The notes: generated by a model from the sequence alone, not told the origin. A stretch of 64,000 nucleotides of DNA from JBARDN01 sp050736695 (GCA_050736695.1 JBOHWH010000107.1:15057-79056); one strand, 5' to 3'; counted from the first letter of the stretch, positions 34,498 to 43,506 are shown. Numbers and translations are program-made.

Positions 34498-35231
34498 TTG
34501 CTCTTCAGGTTTTGATGGCTCGCGAGGTAGAGACCGCGGCCTATCAGGCCTTCCTCGTCGTAAGCCACCTGCATCGCGGCGTTGTCGAACGCACAAGTCA
34601 TCTCGCCGCGGGTGAAGAGCGTCAGCTCCATGCGCTCGCTGAAATGCTCGATACCTCGTGCGCTGCCGCGCAGGTAGTGCAGTTGCAGCGCGGATAACTT
34701 TCCCTCCCGGCCACTGTAACTCATCCTGCAAACCAATCCGTCCGGCAGTTGTCCGGTGTGAATAAATTGGCTCCCCGGCTTCCATGCGTCAGGGGTTAGC
34801 CAAGGCTCGATGATCAGAACTCCGCCGGGGTTCACATGCCGCGCCATCGCGGCGACCGCCAGGTTCAGGCGCTCGACCGTTCCGACGTAACCGATCGCGC
34901 TGAATAGGCAGACCACCGCGTCGTAGGTCCGGCCGAGGTCGAAGCCGGCCATGTCGCCGCGCGAGTAATTGCCCACGGGATTTTTCAGCCGCGCGGCGCG
35001 AAGATAATCCTGGTTGAGATCGACACCGTCCACCGCGTAATGATTCTTGAGATGTTGCGAATGCGCCCCGGTGCCGCAGGCGACGTCCAGCAGCGTGCGC
35101 GCTCCGGGAACCGCCTTGTCAATCACGCCGCGCAGATGCTCGGATTCGCGCGCGTAATTCTTGAAATGATAGATCGCGTCGTAGAGCTCGGCGCTGTCCA
35201 GGAAGCCGCGGGACTGAAATCCCGCGTCCAT
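34494..35231 (-). CDS. class I SAM-dependent methyltransferase
   Basis: 245 aa. Motif I is LLDVACGTGAHSQHL (about residues 46-60), followed by DGVDLNQDYLRAAR, GDMAGFDLGRTYDAVVCLFSAIGYV and the post-III region HVNPGGVLIIEPWL. The sequence resembles N,N-dimethyltransferases of sugar-amine and glycine-sarcosine type, but the substrate is unassigned. Its ATG shares bases with the stop of the upstream acyl-CoA dehydrogenase gene (TGATG), so it is translationally coupled to it. Confidence 0.9.
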   Translation of the reverse strand: MDAGFQSRGFLDSAELYDAIYHFKNYARESEHLRGVIDKAVPGARTLLDVACGTGAHSQHLKNHYAVDGVDLNQDYLRAARLKNPVGNYSRGDMAGFDLGRTYDAVVCLFSAIGYVGTVERLNLAVAAMARHVNPGGVLIIEPWLTPDAWKPGSQFIHTGQLPDGLVCRMSYSGREGKLSALQLHYLRGSARGIEHFSERMELTLFTRGEMTCAFDNAAMQVAYDEEGLIGRGLYLASHQNLKSN

Positions 35232-36370
35232 CAGTAGCGATTCATCCGCGCCAGACGATCGGCGTGGAAGTTTGCATCGCCGAACAGTTCCTGCCCGACG
35301 CGCGCGCGCTTCATGAATAGCCCGATGTCAAATTCATCGGTCATGCCGATTCCGCCGTGCATCTGAACGCCTTCCTGTACTGCGAGGGTCGCGGTGGCGC
35401 CGGCCTTTGCCTTGGCGACCGAGACGATCGCTCCGGCAGTGTCGAACGACTCGTCGAGAGTCTGCAGCGCCTTCAGTACCGCCGCGCGCGTGAGTTCTAG
35501 ATCGCAGTAGAGGATCGCGGCGCGATGCTGCAGTGCCTGGAATTGGCCGATCACCTTGCCGAATTGCTTGCGCTCTTTGAGGTAGGCGAGCGTCAGCGCG
35601 AACGCCTGGTCGGCAAGTCCCGCCAGTTCGGCCGCGACCGCGGCGCGGCCCGCGTTGAGCACGCCTTCGAGCGGTTTCCATCCCGCGTCGATTTCGCCCA
35701 GCACCGCGTCGGCGCCGACGCTCACGTGATCGAACCTGATTCGCGCGGCGTTGTGGCTATCCACCGTCGGGGTGCGCTCGGCGGTGACGCCGTTGGTTGT
35801 CGGATCGGTGAGGAAGAGCGTGATTCCCTTGCGCTCGCCGGGCGCTCCCGAAGTTCGCGCGGCGACGATCAACAAATCGGCGACATGTCCGTCGAGGACC
35901 AGGATCTTTTCGCCGTCGAGAACAAAATTATTTCCCGAGCGCGTGGCCCGCAGCGCAATCTTCTCGGGGCGATGCTTCGCCGTTTCATCGACGGCCAGTG
36001 TCGCGATCAATTCGCCGCCGACGATGCCGGCGAGATGCTGGCGCTTCTGCTTGTCGCTCCCGGCGTGCGCAATTGCGCTCGCGGCCACAACCGCGGTCGA
36101 GAGAAATGGCGAAGGAGTGAGCGTGCGGCCGAGCTCTTCCATCACGATTCCCGCTTCCACGTACCCCAGTCCCAACCCGCCGTATTCAGTGGGCACCAGG
36201 ATGCCTGCCAATCCCATCTTGACCATCTCTTTCCACACGTCGCGCGAAAAACCGGTCACGTCATGGCTGTCGCGGAGTTCGCGCAGATGGGCCACCGGCG
36301 CGTTCTTGGAAAGGAAGCCCCGCGTGTTGTCACGGAGCATCGTTTGTTCGTCAGTCAGAACTAATGCCAT
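35231..36370 (-). CDS. acyl-CoA dehydrogenase family protein
   Basis: 379 aa, full length for the family. Visible are the N-terminal helical domain (LSKNAPVAHLRELRDSHD), MGLAGILVPTEYGGLGLGYVE, and the C-terminal QALQHRAAILYCDLELTRA and VQMHGGIGMTDEFDIGLFMKRA FAD/dimer motifs. It oxidises an acyl-CoA at C2-C3, passing electrons to ETF. The pair with the next acyl-CoA dehydrogenase gene (59 bases away) resembles tandem genes whose products form a heteromeric enzyme, as in steroid side-chain degradation. That analogy is an inference. Confidence 0.93.
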   Translation of the reverse strand: MALVLTDEQTMLRDNTRGFLSKNAPVAHLRELRDSHDVTGFSRDVWKEMVKMGLAGILVPTEYGGLGLGYVEAGIVMEELGRTLTPSPFLSTAVVAASAIAHAGSDKQKRQHLAGIVGGELIATLAVDETAKHRPEKIALRATRSGNNFVLDGEKILVLDGHVADLLIVAARTSGAPGERKGITLFLTDPTTNGVTAERTPTVDSHNAARIRFDHVSVGADAVLGEIDAGWKPLEGVLNAGRAAVAAELAGLADQAFALTLAYLKERKQFGKVIGQFQALQHRAAILYCDLELTRAAVLKALQTLDESFDTAGAIVSVAKAKAGATATLAVQEGVQMHGGIGMTDEFDIGLFMKRARVGQELFGDANFHADRLARMNRY

Positions 36371-36429
36371 TTCAGAAGATCCGATTTCTTATTGTCGCGG
36401 TGTCGCGAGGTTGGTGTCACCGTGTTTAC

Positions 36430-37611
36430 TCACGCGTCGGGCAATCCCAGAATGCGCTTGGCGATGATGTTGAGCTGGACCTCGCTGGTCCCGCCTTCGA
36501 TCGAGTTTGCCTTCGAGCGCAGCCACGCGCGCGCGGTGGCGCCGTTGTGCGAGCGCTCGCCTTCCCATTCCAGCGCGTTGGCGCCGCCCGCTGACATCGT
36601 CAGCTCGAGCCGCCGCTTGTTTAGTTCAGTTCCGTAGTATTTGAGCAGCGAAGAAACGGCAGGATGCGCCTGCCCGGCTTTCGCCATGTCTCCGACGCGC
36701 TCCATCGTGAGCCGGAACGCCCACGCGTCGATTTCCCAAGCCGCGATCTGGCTGCGCAGCAGAGGGTCCGAAAGCATCCCGTTTTCGACGCCCACCGATT
36801 CGCTGGCGACCTGGCCGAGCGAGCGGCTTTCAGAGGTCTGGCCCATCCCGCCGATCATGTCGCGCTCGTGCGTCAGCAGGTACTTGGCGATCTCCCATCC
36901 CTTGTTGAGCTTGCCGACCAGGTTCGCCTTCGGCACCAGGACGTCATCGAAGAACGTCTGGCAAAAGGGTGACGCGCCGGAGATCAGCGTGATCGGTTTG
37001 GTCGAGACGCCAGCACTTTCCATGTCGAAGAGGATGAAACTGATCCCCTCGTGCTTGGGCGCCGCGGGGTCGGTGCGCACGAGGCAGAAAATCCAGTCGG
37101 CTTTGTCGGCGTATGAGGTCCAGATTTTCGAGCCGTTGATAACGTAGTGATCGCCCTTGTCTTCGGCCCGGGTCTGGAGCGAAGCCAGGTCGGAACCGGA
37201 ACCGGGCTCGGAATAGCCCTGGCACCATCTGATTTCGCCGCGCGCGATTTTCGGCAGATGCTCGCGCTTCTGTTCCTCGGAGCCGTACTTGAGCAGCGCG
37301 GGACCAAGCATCCAGATGCCGAAGCTGTCGAGCGGCGAGCGGCATCCGAGCGCGCGCATTTCCTGGCGCAAAATCTTCGTCTCGTCGCGAGAGAGTCCGC
37401 CGCCGCCGTACTCGCGCGGCCATTCGGGCACGGTCCATCCCTTGGCGGCCATCCGTTCGAGCCACAGGCGCTGCGCCTCGGATTTGAATTTAACTTTGCG
37501 CCCGCCCCAAGAGGTGTCGTCCTCAGACTGAAGCGGTTTGCGCATCTCGGGCGGGCAATTGGATTCCAGCCACGCGCGAGTCTCTTTACGGAATGTGTCG
37601 AGGTCGTTCAT
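36430..37611 (-). CDS. acyl-CoA dehydrogenase family protein (second of pair)
   Basis: 393 aa from ATG 37611. Landmarks are WTVPEWPREYGGGGLSRDETKIL, RWCQGYSEPGSGSDLASLQTRA (FAD and substrate loop), HYVINGSKIWTSYADKADWIFCLVRT, and the C-terminal GGTSEVQLNIIAKRILGLP. It reads as a complete enzyme of the long acyl-CoA dehydrogenase group. It is the first gene of a three-gene (-) operon with another acyl-CoA dehydrogenase and a methyltransferase. Confidence 0.93.
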   Translation of the reverse strand: MNDLDTFRKETRAWLESNCPPEMRKPLQSEDDTSWGGRKVKFKSEAQRLWLERMAAKGWTVPEWPREYGGGGLSRDETKILRQEMRALGCRSPLDSFGIWMLGPALLKYGSEEQKREHLPKIARGEIRWCQGYSEPGSGSDLASLQTRAEDKGDHYVINGSKIWTSYADKADWIFCLVRTDPAAPKHEGISFILFDMESAGVSTKPITLISGASPFCQTFFDDVLVPKANLVGKLNKGWEIAKYLLTHERDMIGGMGQTSESRSLGQVASESVGVENGMLSDPLLRSQIAAWEIDAWAFRLTMERVGDMAKAGQAHPAVSSLLKYYGTELNKRRLELTMSAGGANALEWEGERSHNGATARAWLRSKANSIEGGTSEVQLNIIAKRILGLPDA

Positions 37612-37738
37612 AGCAACACTAACGCCTATTAGGTCCGGCGCCATGATTCAAGGTTTTGCCGGCACCTGCGATCGGATCGATTTCTGGGCGGCAGAGCGCC
37701 CCTGCGCGGCTGCCCCATCGTCCGACCTAACCCACGGT

Positions 37739-37760
37739 CCCCTTCCCGCATGGGAAGGGG
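37739..37760. repeat. REP-like palindrome
   Basis: A perfect 9-bp stem CCCCTTCCC / GGGAAGGGG with a GCAT loop. A related imperfect copy (CCCTTACCG / CGGGAAGGG) lies at 1693-1712 in the spacer before the VOC gene. Extragenic palindromes of this kind are commonly dispersed in many copies. Confidence 0.55.
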
Positions 37761-37863
37761 AACTATGGACGGTGCTGATGCTGATTACTTGGGGCTTGGC
37801 GGATTGTGATGCAAGCAACCCTTGGCGCTCATTAGTTTTTTCGCCCACTGAGACTTGCTGTCC

Positions 37864-37966
37864 GTCATTTCGACCGCAGGGAGAATTCCCGAGCGGAGGT
37901 CGCCGCACTTGGCGTTGGTGCCGAGCACGGGCGTTACGGGATTTCTCGCCCAAGGCTCGAAATGAC
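37864..37966. repeat. 103-base element with 10-bp perfect terminal inverted repeats
   Basis: The ends are GTCATTTCGA (37864-37873) and TCGAAATGAC (37957-37966), perfect inverted copies. Internal sequence contains further partial inverted repeats (GGGAGAATTCCC; GGATTTCTC). Size, ends and spacer location suggest a non-autonomous dispersed repeat. No coding capacity and no target-site duplication is evident. Confidence 0.5.
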
Positions 37967-38066
37967 AGGCCCAGGAAACCGCCGACGCCGACTACTGTAG
38001 AGCGCCGACGATGTTTCGCGAGAAGGCGAAAGCGTCGAACTATGTCTCGCCTCGATGACGCATCGC

Positions 38067-39392
38067 CTACAAGATTCCTAGCTCCTTCAGCGGGCCTCTG
38101 TCGGCTACTGGGGTTCGGCTGGTACCTGATTGGAGCTCTACTGAGCCGGGGATGCGCTCGAACGCGTCGGGCAGATCGATTTCGCGGGCGTATTCGCGGA
38201 GCGCGGGAACTACCTCCTGCGCGATTAAGCGCATGCTGGTTTGGCGATCCGCGTTGGCGACCGGGCCTTGTACGCTGAAGATGATCAGCGCGCCGGGGCG
38301 CAGCACATTCAAAATCGTTTTGAATTTCGGGATGACCGTCTTCGGGCTGCCGATCACGATCGTCAGCGAGCGCTGCGCCTTCTGCAATCCCGCCGCGAGC
38401 TTGCGCCGCACCTCATCGTAATCGACTCGCTCGGTTTCTTCGCTATGACCGCGCAGCTTGTCGCCGCTGACTCCGAGCCAGCTTCCTTGAGGCTGCTTGG
38501 CAAGGCGCCGGGTCGCCTCCTTCGAGTTATAGCCGGGCGGCAAGGTATGCTCGGTGCGCGAGAACGCGTTCTGTCCGCCGCCAAAGACGAAGCCGCGTCC
38601 GAGCTCCTGCGCACGCTCGTCGGTCTCGGCGACGAAAGTCGGAATGACGTAGCCGAAATTCTCAGGCCCCGCCTGATAACCCTGCTTGCGCGCTTCGTCG
38701 GCGTAGAAATCCCACAAGTCGCAGGTCGGTCCGAGTGCGGTGCCGAGTCCGATGTACGGATAGCGATGCTCGGCGCACCATTTCGCGGTCTCCGGGCTGA
38801 TCACGCCGGGAATCCAAAAAGGCGGATGCGGCTTCTGATACGGCAGCGCCCATGGATTCACGTGGCGATAATGGAAATGCTTGCCTTCGTAGCGCCAGGG
38901 ACCGGGCCGCGTCCATGCCTGCACGATAAAGTCGTGCGCTTCGTTGAACAGCTCGCGATTGTAGGCGGGATTGGCGTTATTGAAGAACTGCTCGCTGCCC
39001 GCGCCGCGAACCCATCCGGTGATCATCCGTCCGCGCGAGATCAGGTCGATCTCGGCCAGCTCTTCGGCCATCCGCAGCGGATGCTTGATCACCGGCAAGG
39101 GATTACCGATCAGGCAGATCTTTACCTTCTTGGTGATGCGCGCGAGGATCGCCGCCTCCACGTTCATCACGCTGCCCATGCAAAAGGGGTTGCCGTGATG
39201 CTCGTTGAGCGCGACGATGTCGTAGCCGAGTTCCTCGGCATAGCAATTCTCATCGAGATAGTAATTGTAGTCGATCGAAGCCTGTTCGCGATCGAAGTAT
39301 TTGTTCGAGACCGCGAAGTAGGCTTGGTTTTTCAGGATCGCCTCTTCAGGAACCCAGCGCGCCGGGCGTTCGGTGAAATATCCGATTTTCAT
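38067..39392 (-). CDS. LLM-class flavin-dependent oxidoreductase (luciferase-like)
   Basis: 441 aa. The TIM-barrel start MKIGYFTERPARWVPE is followed by YAEELGYDIVALNEHHGNPFCM, ICLIGNPLPVIKHPLRMAEELAEIDLISRGRMITGWVRGAGSE in overlapping order, and FWIPGVISPETAKWCAEH. It is longer than the LLM protein at 16886-18064 and only distantly similar, so the two are not a recent duplication. A monooxygenase role with reduced flavin is likely. The last 30 residues are a polar tail. It is followed downstream on its strand by a repeat-rich spacer; the hydrolase gene lies 46 bases upstream. Confidence 0.92.
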   Translation of the reverse strand: MKIGYFTERPARWVPEEAILKNQAYFAVSNKYFDREQASIDYNYYLDENCYAEELGYDIVALNEHHGNPFCMGSVMNVEAAILARITKKVKICLIGNPLPVIKHPLRMAEELAEIDLISRGRMITGWVRGAGSEQFFNNANPAYNRELFNEAHDFIVQAWTRPGPWRYEGKHFHYRHVNPWALPYQKPHPPFWIPGVISPETAKWCAEHRYPYIGLGTALGPTCDLWDFYADEARKQGYQAGPENFGYVIPTFVAETDERAQELGRGFVFGGGQNAFSRTEHTLPPGYNSKEATRRLAKQPQGSWLGVSGDKLRGHSEETERVDYDEVRRKLAAGLQKAQRSLTIVIGSPKTVIPKFKTILNVLRPGALIIFSVQGPVANADRQTSMRLIAQEVVPALREYAREIDLPDAFERIPGSVELQSGTSRTPVADRGPLKELGIL

Positions 39393-39438
39393 ATTCGCAG
39401 CTCCCCTGGCTTATGCTTGCGGCGATGAATTACGACGG

Positions 39439-40224
39439 CTACGCGGCGAGAAATCGAGTGACTACTCGCTCGAATTCGATTGAGTTTTCAATTTCCGGGC
39501 GATGCCCCGCGCCCTCGATCAGCGCAACCTGGGCGCTCGCGATCGCGGAGCGGTAGCCTTCGATACATCCGCGCGGCACGACTCCGTCGTGCGTCCCCCA
39601 CACGAGCATCGTCGGGATTTTGACCCCGCGCAGCAGATTCGGCAGGCTGGGATTGTGCATGTACGGCTCCCATCCAATCCGCGCGCTCTCGGAACGGGCA
39701 TCCTCGAACAGCTCGAACTGCTCCGGTGTCATTTCGCCGCCGTAGATTTTCGTGAACTCCGGCGTGCCCGCGGGATTAGCGACGGTCGCGCGCAGATGGC
39801 GCCGGATAGTCATCGCAAAAAAATCGAGGATTTCGCCCTCGGCCGGCTTGATGCCCATCGGAGCGACCAGGATCATCCGCGAAAAAATCCGCGGGTCGGA
39901 AGCCGCCATCTCGGCTGCGATATATCCCCCGGCCGAGAATCCGATCACGTCGATCGGTTCGAGCTTGAGCTCGCGCAGGACCTGCGCATAAAAGCCCGCC
40001 AGATCGCGATAGCTGCGAATCCATTCCTGTCGCGGCGTCTTGCCATAGCCGGGTTGCAGCGGAATCAGCAGAGTGCGGTCGTGCGCCAGGCTTTCGTTCC
40101 ATGCGGTCCAGCCCGGATAACCAAGCTCGTCGTGGAAAATCAAGAGCGGCTTGCCCGAACCGCCACGAATCATCGTGAGCGTTGTTCCCGCCGCTGCGTG
40201 CTGTGCTTCGGTGGTTTGGACCAC
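39439..40224 (-). CDS. alpha/beta hydrolase (serine hydrolase)
   Basis: 261 aa. The catalytic triad is readable: nucleophile Ser97 in IGFSAGGYIAAEMA, Asp in VWGTHDGVV, and His in IEGAGHRPEIE. The oxyanion loop is FHDELGYPGW, unusual in lacking HG. No signal peptide. Meta-cleavage-product hydrolases and small esterases have this layout; the substrate is unknown. It is transcribed towards the LLM gene and may be co-expressed with it. Confidence 0.9.
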   Translation of the reverse strand: MVQTTEAQHAAAGTTLTMIRGGSGKPLLIFHDELGYPGWTAWNESLAHDRTLLIPLQPGYGKTPRQEWIRSYRDLAGFYAQVLRELKLEPIDVIGFSAGGYIAAEMAASDPRIFSRMILVAPMGIKPAEGEILDFFAMTIRRHLRATVANPAGTPEFTKIYGGEMTPEQFELFEDARSESARIGWEPYMHNPSLPNLLRGVKIPTMLVWGTHDGVVPRGCIEGYRSAIASAQVALIEGAGHRPEIENSIEFERVVTRFLAA

Positions 40225-40402
40225 GTCGTTTCTCCCTGTCCAAGTCGGACCAGCGGCGCGCTATAAACTCGGTCGCCTGGTCCGGTCCGGTCTGATTTAG
40301 CAATATCGATGCGGCGCGCTCAAACGAAATCGTGCGGCGATCGGCAGCGATGCGGCCTTACGAAGCTAGCCGAGATCGGTTTCAAGAAAAATCAAATCTC
40401 CC

Positions 40403-40606
40403 TTAAGAGAACAGATCTCCGAGTAACCGAAATGGAAACAAGATCACCGATTCGATTCCGCTGAACAGCGAGCTGGCGGTATCGGCGGTCGTATTCGTGA
40501 CGGCGTTGGTGGTGTTTTCGGCCTGCTGCGATGCGCACGCGGGCAATAGCAATGTCATCGCACCCAGCATCACCAAAATCGGGAGTGCGACAGAGATTTT
40601 TCGCAT
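40403..40606 (-). CDS. small lipoprotein
   Basis: 67 aa from ATG 40606; a TTG at 40612, with GGAGG at better spacing, is an alternative start. The signal peptide ends in the lipobox LLPAC (Cys24). The mature 44 residues are rich in Thr, Asn and Ala, followed by a hydrophobic C-terminal segment (SVILFPFRLLGDLFS) that may associate with a membrane. No family recognised. It stands alone between the hydrolase gene and an uncharacterised gene. Confidence 0.65.
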   Translation of the reverse strand: MRKISVALPILVMLGAMTLLLPACASQQAENTTNAVTNTTADTASSLFSGIESVILFPFRLLGDLFS

Positions 40607-40773
40607 GAACAATCGACCCTCCGCAAGTATCTCCTGTCTATAGCGAGCATAGACCGAAACGAATGCAGGGTCAGATTATTTTTTTTCGATTGCGCAACGA
40701 TTGGGCATAGATGCGCAGCGTCGTCTGATGAATTGTTCAAACTTCAGCGAACGCGTGGCCCGCACGGTTGCGG

Positions 40774-41280
40774 TTATTCGGCGACAGCCGCACGCGTGCG
40801 TGCGCGCGACCGGCTGCGGCCCGAACTCCGCCGGCCCGATCGGACTACATGGCGTCGCCCGACCGAGCGCATTTGTTTGGTCGGCAGATCTTCGGGTCCG
40901 AGCGAGGCAAGCTGCGAGCGCAGGTGGTCCGGATCCACTCCGATTACATCGCAGACATAGGCGAACGAAAACGGCCCCGGCACCGTCACGTGCGCATGGA
41001 ACCATCCCTGGACCTCGTCAAACAGCGCGCGGCGCATCCCGTGGGTTGCACGAGCGTGTTTGACGTAGCATCGCACTGCGTCCTCAAGCACTGCGTACAC
41101 GAGCCGCGTTTCACCATCGAAACTGCTGCGCCGCCGCGTCAAATCGAAAAATTGAGCAGGTACCAGGAAATCAGGCGCGAACCCAACATTTAGCCATGGG
41201 TCGGGCCGATCGCACTCAGCATGGACAGGGTTACCGGGCCGCGTAGGATGCGGTTCGCGCTTCTCAGTTTCAAGATTCAT
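40774..41280 (-). CDS. conserved hypothetical protein
   Basis: 168 aa. The core (about residues 36-130) includes VPAQFFDLTRRRSSFDGETRLVYAVLEDAVRCYVKHA, then LFDEVQGWFH and FSFAYVCDVIGVDPDHLRSQL. Proteins with this pattern recur in former deltaproteobacteria as uncharacterised, one-domain proteins. The VCDVLGxDPxxLR part has the look of a helix-turn-helix. The C-terminal 35 residues are Arg/Ser-rich and low in complexity, which is suited to nucleic-acid contact. Function unknown. Confidence 0.7.
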   Translation of the reverse strand: MNLETEKREPHPTRPGNPVHAECDRPDPWLNVGFAPDFLVPAQFFDLTRRRSSFDGETRLVYAVLEDAVRCYVKHARATHGMRRALFDEVQGWFHAHVTVPGPFSFAYVCDVIGVDPDHLRSQLASLGPEDLPTKQMRSVGRRHVVRSGRRSSGRSRSRARTRAAVAE

Positions 41281-42030
41281 CGGCTCTCGTCCTCCACATC
41301 TCTATGCCTCTTGATGCGGGGGGCTTGCGCTGATTTCGCAATGATCCCGCAATCACTAGGGCGCCGGCGAGGTACTGGTAATGGCTATTTCTATTTCGGA
41401 AAAGCACGGCCTGTGCCAGATGAAACTCTGAGCAAACGAACGAGTTTCCGCATGGAAAGCGGGGAGAAACTCCACGATCTGTGGCTTCAATGCGTCACAA
41501 TCAGCATCTGCCAAGACTGGCGGGCAATTGCCCGGCGCTGCATCCGATGAGCTACCGCAACAATTTTGGGCATCGTGCGGCGCCTCTATGCTCGCGCGAT
41601 GCGCGGCGAGAAAATTCCCCCGTTCGAGACCATCTGGATGCGGCGTGATGGCGCGCGTGTATCACTGGTGCTTTCGATGGCACCGGTACGGTTGGATGGC
41701 TCGGAGAGCTCGAGCGTCTTGATTGTGGCGGCGCGAATCGTCCGATCTGAGGCTCGCGGCCTCCGCGCCATCATCTGCCGCACATTCTGCTTCCGCACAC
41801 TCCGCCAACGATCGGGCGCCTGCCAGGGAGCCGATTCCCGCGCGAAGCCGCTGACCGGCACCCGCTCGAACCTCCGCGCAATTTTACCGGAGATTTTCGC
41901 TCGAAATTTGCGCTCGAATTCTTGCCGCTCCGGGCTACCAACTGGCGCGTCCTGGCGTTACAGTCGTGCGTCTGGATTCTCGCGCGTTCCGCTCGAGGCG
42001 ATAGCGCGGATTCAACGGTTGCAACTGTAC
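41281..42030. other. 750-base region without an intact gene
   Basis: Between the conserved hypothetical gene and the PAS kinase there is no intact gene. The right half holds the PAS remnant at 41528-41736; 41281-41527 and 41737-42030 show nothing I can identify. An open frame runs through into the kinase gene, but its sequence between 41740 and 42030 is Arg/Ser/Cys-rich and unlike protein. Confidence 0.6.
41528..41736 (+). pseudogene. decayed PAS-domain remnant (frameshifted)
   Basis: From the frame starting at 41566 the translation reads GIVRRLYARAMRGEKIPPFE, then MRRDGARVSLVLSMAPVRLDG and SSSVLIVAARIV. This matches the second half of a PAS domain (RGExxPPFETVRRRKDGxxVDVSLTVSPVR). The piece expected just before it (SDELPQQ) is in a different frame starting at 41528, so a frameshift lies near 41555-41566. 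No start, first half of PAS or kinase follows in frame before unrelated sequence. It precedes an intact PAS kinase and is probably the debris of another one. Confidence 0.5.
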
Positions 42031-43368
42031 ATGCGCAACGACTTTAACCCGTCGTCGAAGAGTCTGCTGGGCTCTCCGTTCAGGATCGCCGCGCTCTATT
42101 TCGCGGCCGGTATCCTGTGGCTCGGGTTTGCCAACCTGATCCTGGAACAGTTGCCGCCTCATTCGATCGGGGTTAATCGCTTCGTCTTCACCTGCGTTAC
42201 GGGAGTGATTCTTTACCTGGTTGCCAGCCGTTATTCGCGCCGGTTGCACGAGACGGTCCGGGCTGAGCGTGAAGCAGCCTCGCGCGCGCGTGCGTTCTTC
42301 GAGTCGGCGGTCGAAGGGATCGTTCAACTGAACTCCGACGGATCGATTCGCCAGATGAATCCGCGTGCGCTCGAAATGTTCGGCTACAAGGACGCGGAAG
42401 TCGTCGGTCAGCCGGTCGAGTTGCTGGTCCCCAGCCGTCTGCGCGATCGCCACGCCGGCCATCGCGAGGCGTTCTTCGCCGCGCCGCGTTCGCGCAGGAT
42501 GGGAGCCGGGATGGAGATTATCGGCGCGCGCAAGGACGGCACCGAATTTACCGCCGAAGTCAGCCTGAGCCATATCGTTTTCGAAAACACTAATCGTGTC
42601 GTTGCCTTCGTGTCGGATATCAGCGCGCGGCGGGTGATGGAGCGCGAAGCGCGGCGCAACGAAACTCTGCACGCCCTGGGCGCGGTGGCGGCCGCGATTG
42701 CACACGAACTCAACAACCCCCTCGCGGTGATCTCGTCGCGAATCGAGTTGATGCTCGCGGCGTCGAACAATCTTCCGTCAGAAACCCGCGACGATCTGTG
42801 CGTTCTGCAGCGCAACGTCGAACGCGCGAGCCGCATCTCGCGCAATTTGTTGGCGCTGGCGCGACAGCGCCCGCCCTCGCGCGCCCCGGTGGACATCAAC
42901 GGGTCGATCGAAGAGATCGTGGCCCTGGTTTTCGGCGAAGCCCGCATTGGCGCCGCGCGAGTCGAGCTTGCGCTGGACCGCACTATCCCGCGCGTGATGG
43001 GCGATCAGACTGGGCTCGAGCAGGTGATGGTCAACCTGTTGATGAACGCGCGCGACGCGGCGGCCGACAGGATAAAGATCGAGACCGGCGCGGATCCCTC
43101 GCGTGCCGGATGGATTCGGATCGTCGTCAGCGACAACGGTTCCGGCGCGCCGGCCGAAGTTATCGCGCGGATCTTCGAGCCTTTTTACACCACCAAAGAG
43201 CACGGCACCGGCCTCGGCCTGTGGCTGAGCCATCGCGTGATAATCGACCATGGCGGCACGATCGAGCCGCAATCCGAACCGGGGCGCGGTATGAGCTTTG
43301 TGATCCGGTTGCCGGGAATAGGCGTGCGGCCTGAGCAGACTGCGGCGTCGACGCCACCAATCGGCTGA
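42031..43368 (+). CDS. membrane-anchored PAS sensor histidine kinase
   Basis: 445 aa from ATG 42031. Two membrane helices lie at about residues 16-37 and 48-68. A PAS domain follows (FFESAVEGIVQLNSDGSIRQMNP, ending VAFVSDISARR). The H-box is AAIAHELNNPLAVISSRIEL, and the ATPase motifs are VMVNLLMNARDAA (N), VSDNGSGAP (G1), FEPFYTTKEHGTGLGLW (F/G2) and the end GMSFVIRLPG. HELNNP and FYTTK place it with the NtrB-like group (HPK4), which often pairs with NtrC-type regulators such as the one at 44601. The receiver protein at 43507 is 138 bases downstream. Confidence 0.92.
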   Translation: MRNDFNPSSKSLLGSPFRIAALYFAAGILWLGFANLILEQLPPHSIGVNRFVFTCVTGVILYLVASRYSRRLHETVRAEREAASRARAFFESAVEGIVQLNSDGSIRQMNPRALEMFGYKDAEVVGQPVELLVPSRLRDRHAGHREAFFAAPRSRRMGAGMEIIGARKDGTEFTAEVSLSHIVFENTNRVVAFVSDISARRVMEREARRNETLHALGAVAAAIAHELNNPLAVISSRIELMLAASNNLPSETRDDLCVLQRNVERASRISRNLLALARQRPPSRAPVDINGSIEEIVALVFGEARIGAARVELALDRTIPRVMGDQTGLEQVMVNLLMNARDAAADRIKIETGADPSRAGWIRIVVSDNGSGAPAEVIARIFEPFYTTKEHGTGLGLWLSHRVIIDHGGTIEPQSEPGRGMSFVIRLPGIGVRPEQTAASTPPIG

Positions 43369-43506
43369 AACTGTGCGCGGGTCGCATCATATGTGTAGCA
43401 TCGATGCTGCTCATTGATCGGCGCGCAGTATAATTCGCCAGATAAATCAAGCCATCGGGAATCGGAACGCTACTTGCTGAAAATTTTACTTTGCGGTGAG
43501 TTTGCG

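Larger units (their letters stand above)
37612..38066. other. 455-base spacer with dispersed-repeat signatures
   Basis: No convincing gene: the longest open frame (+ strand through 37538-38278) overlaps real genes at both ends and is rich in unlikely residues. The stretch holds a perfect 9-bp hairpin (37739-37760) and a 103-base element with inverted ends (37864-37966), both listed separately. Confidence 0.7.

Noticed and set aside
33595..34785. 396-residue open frame on the minus strand
   Set aside because: It is the antisense shadow of the MFS transporter gene and is Arg/Asp-rich without hydrophobic segments.
37538..38278. 246-residue open frame on the plus strand across a spacer
   Set aside because: It overlaps the ends of two real minus-strand genes and includes two repeat elements. 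Its composition is unlike a protein.
41566..42030. 155-residue N-terminal extension of the PAS kinase
   Set aside because: The first 60 residues are a decayed PAS piece and the rest is Arg/Ser/Cys-rich and unlike protein. The kinase start at 42031 gives a normal membrane-anchored protein.
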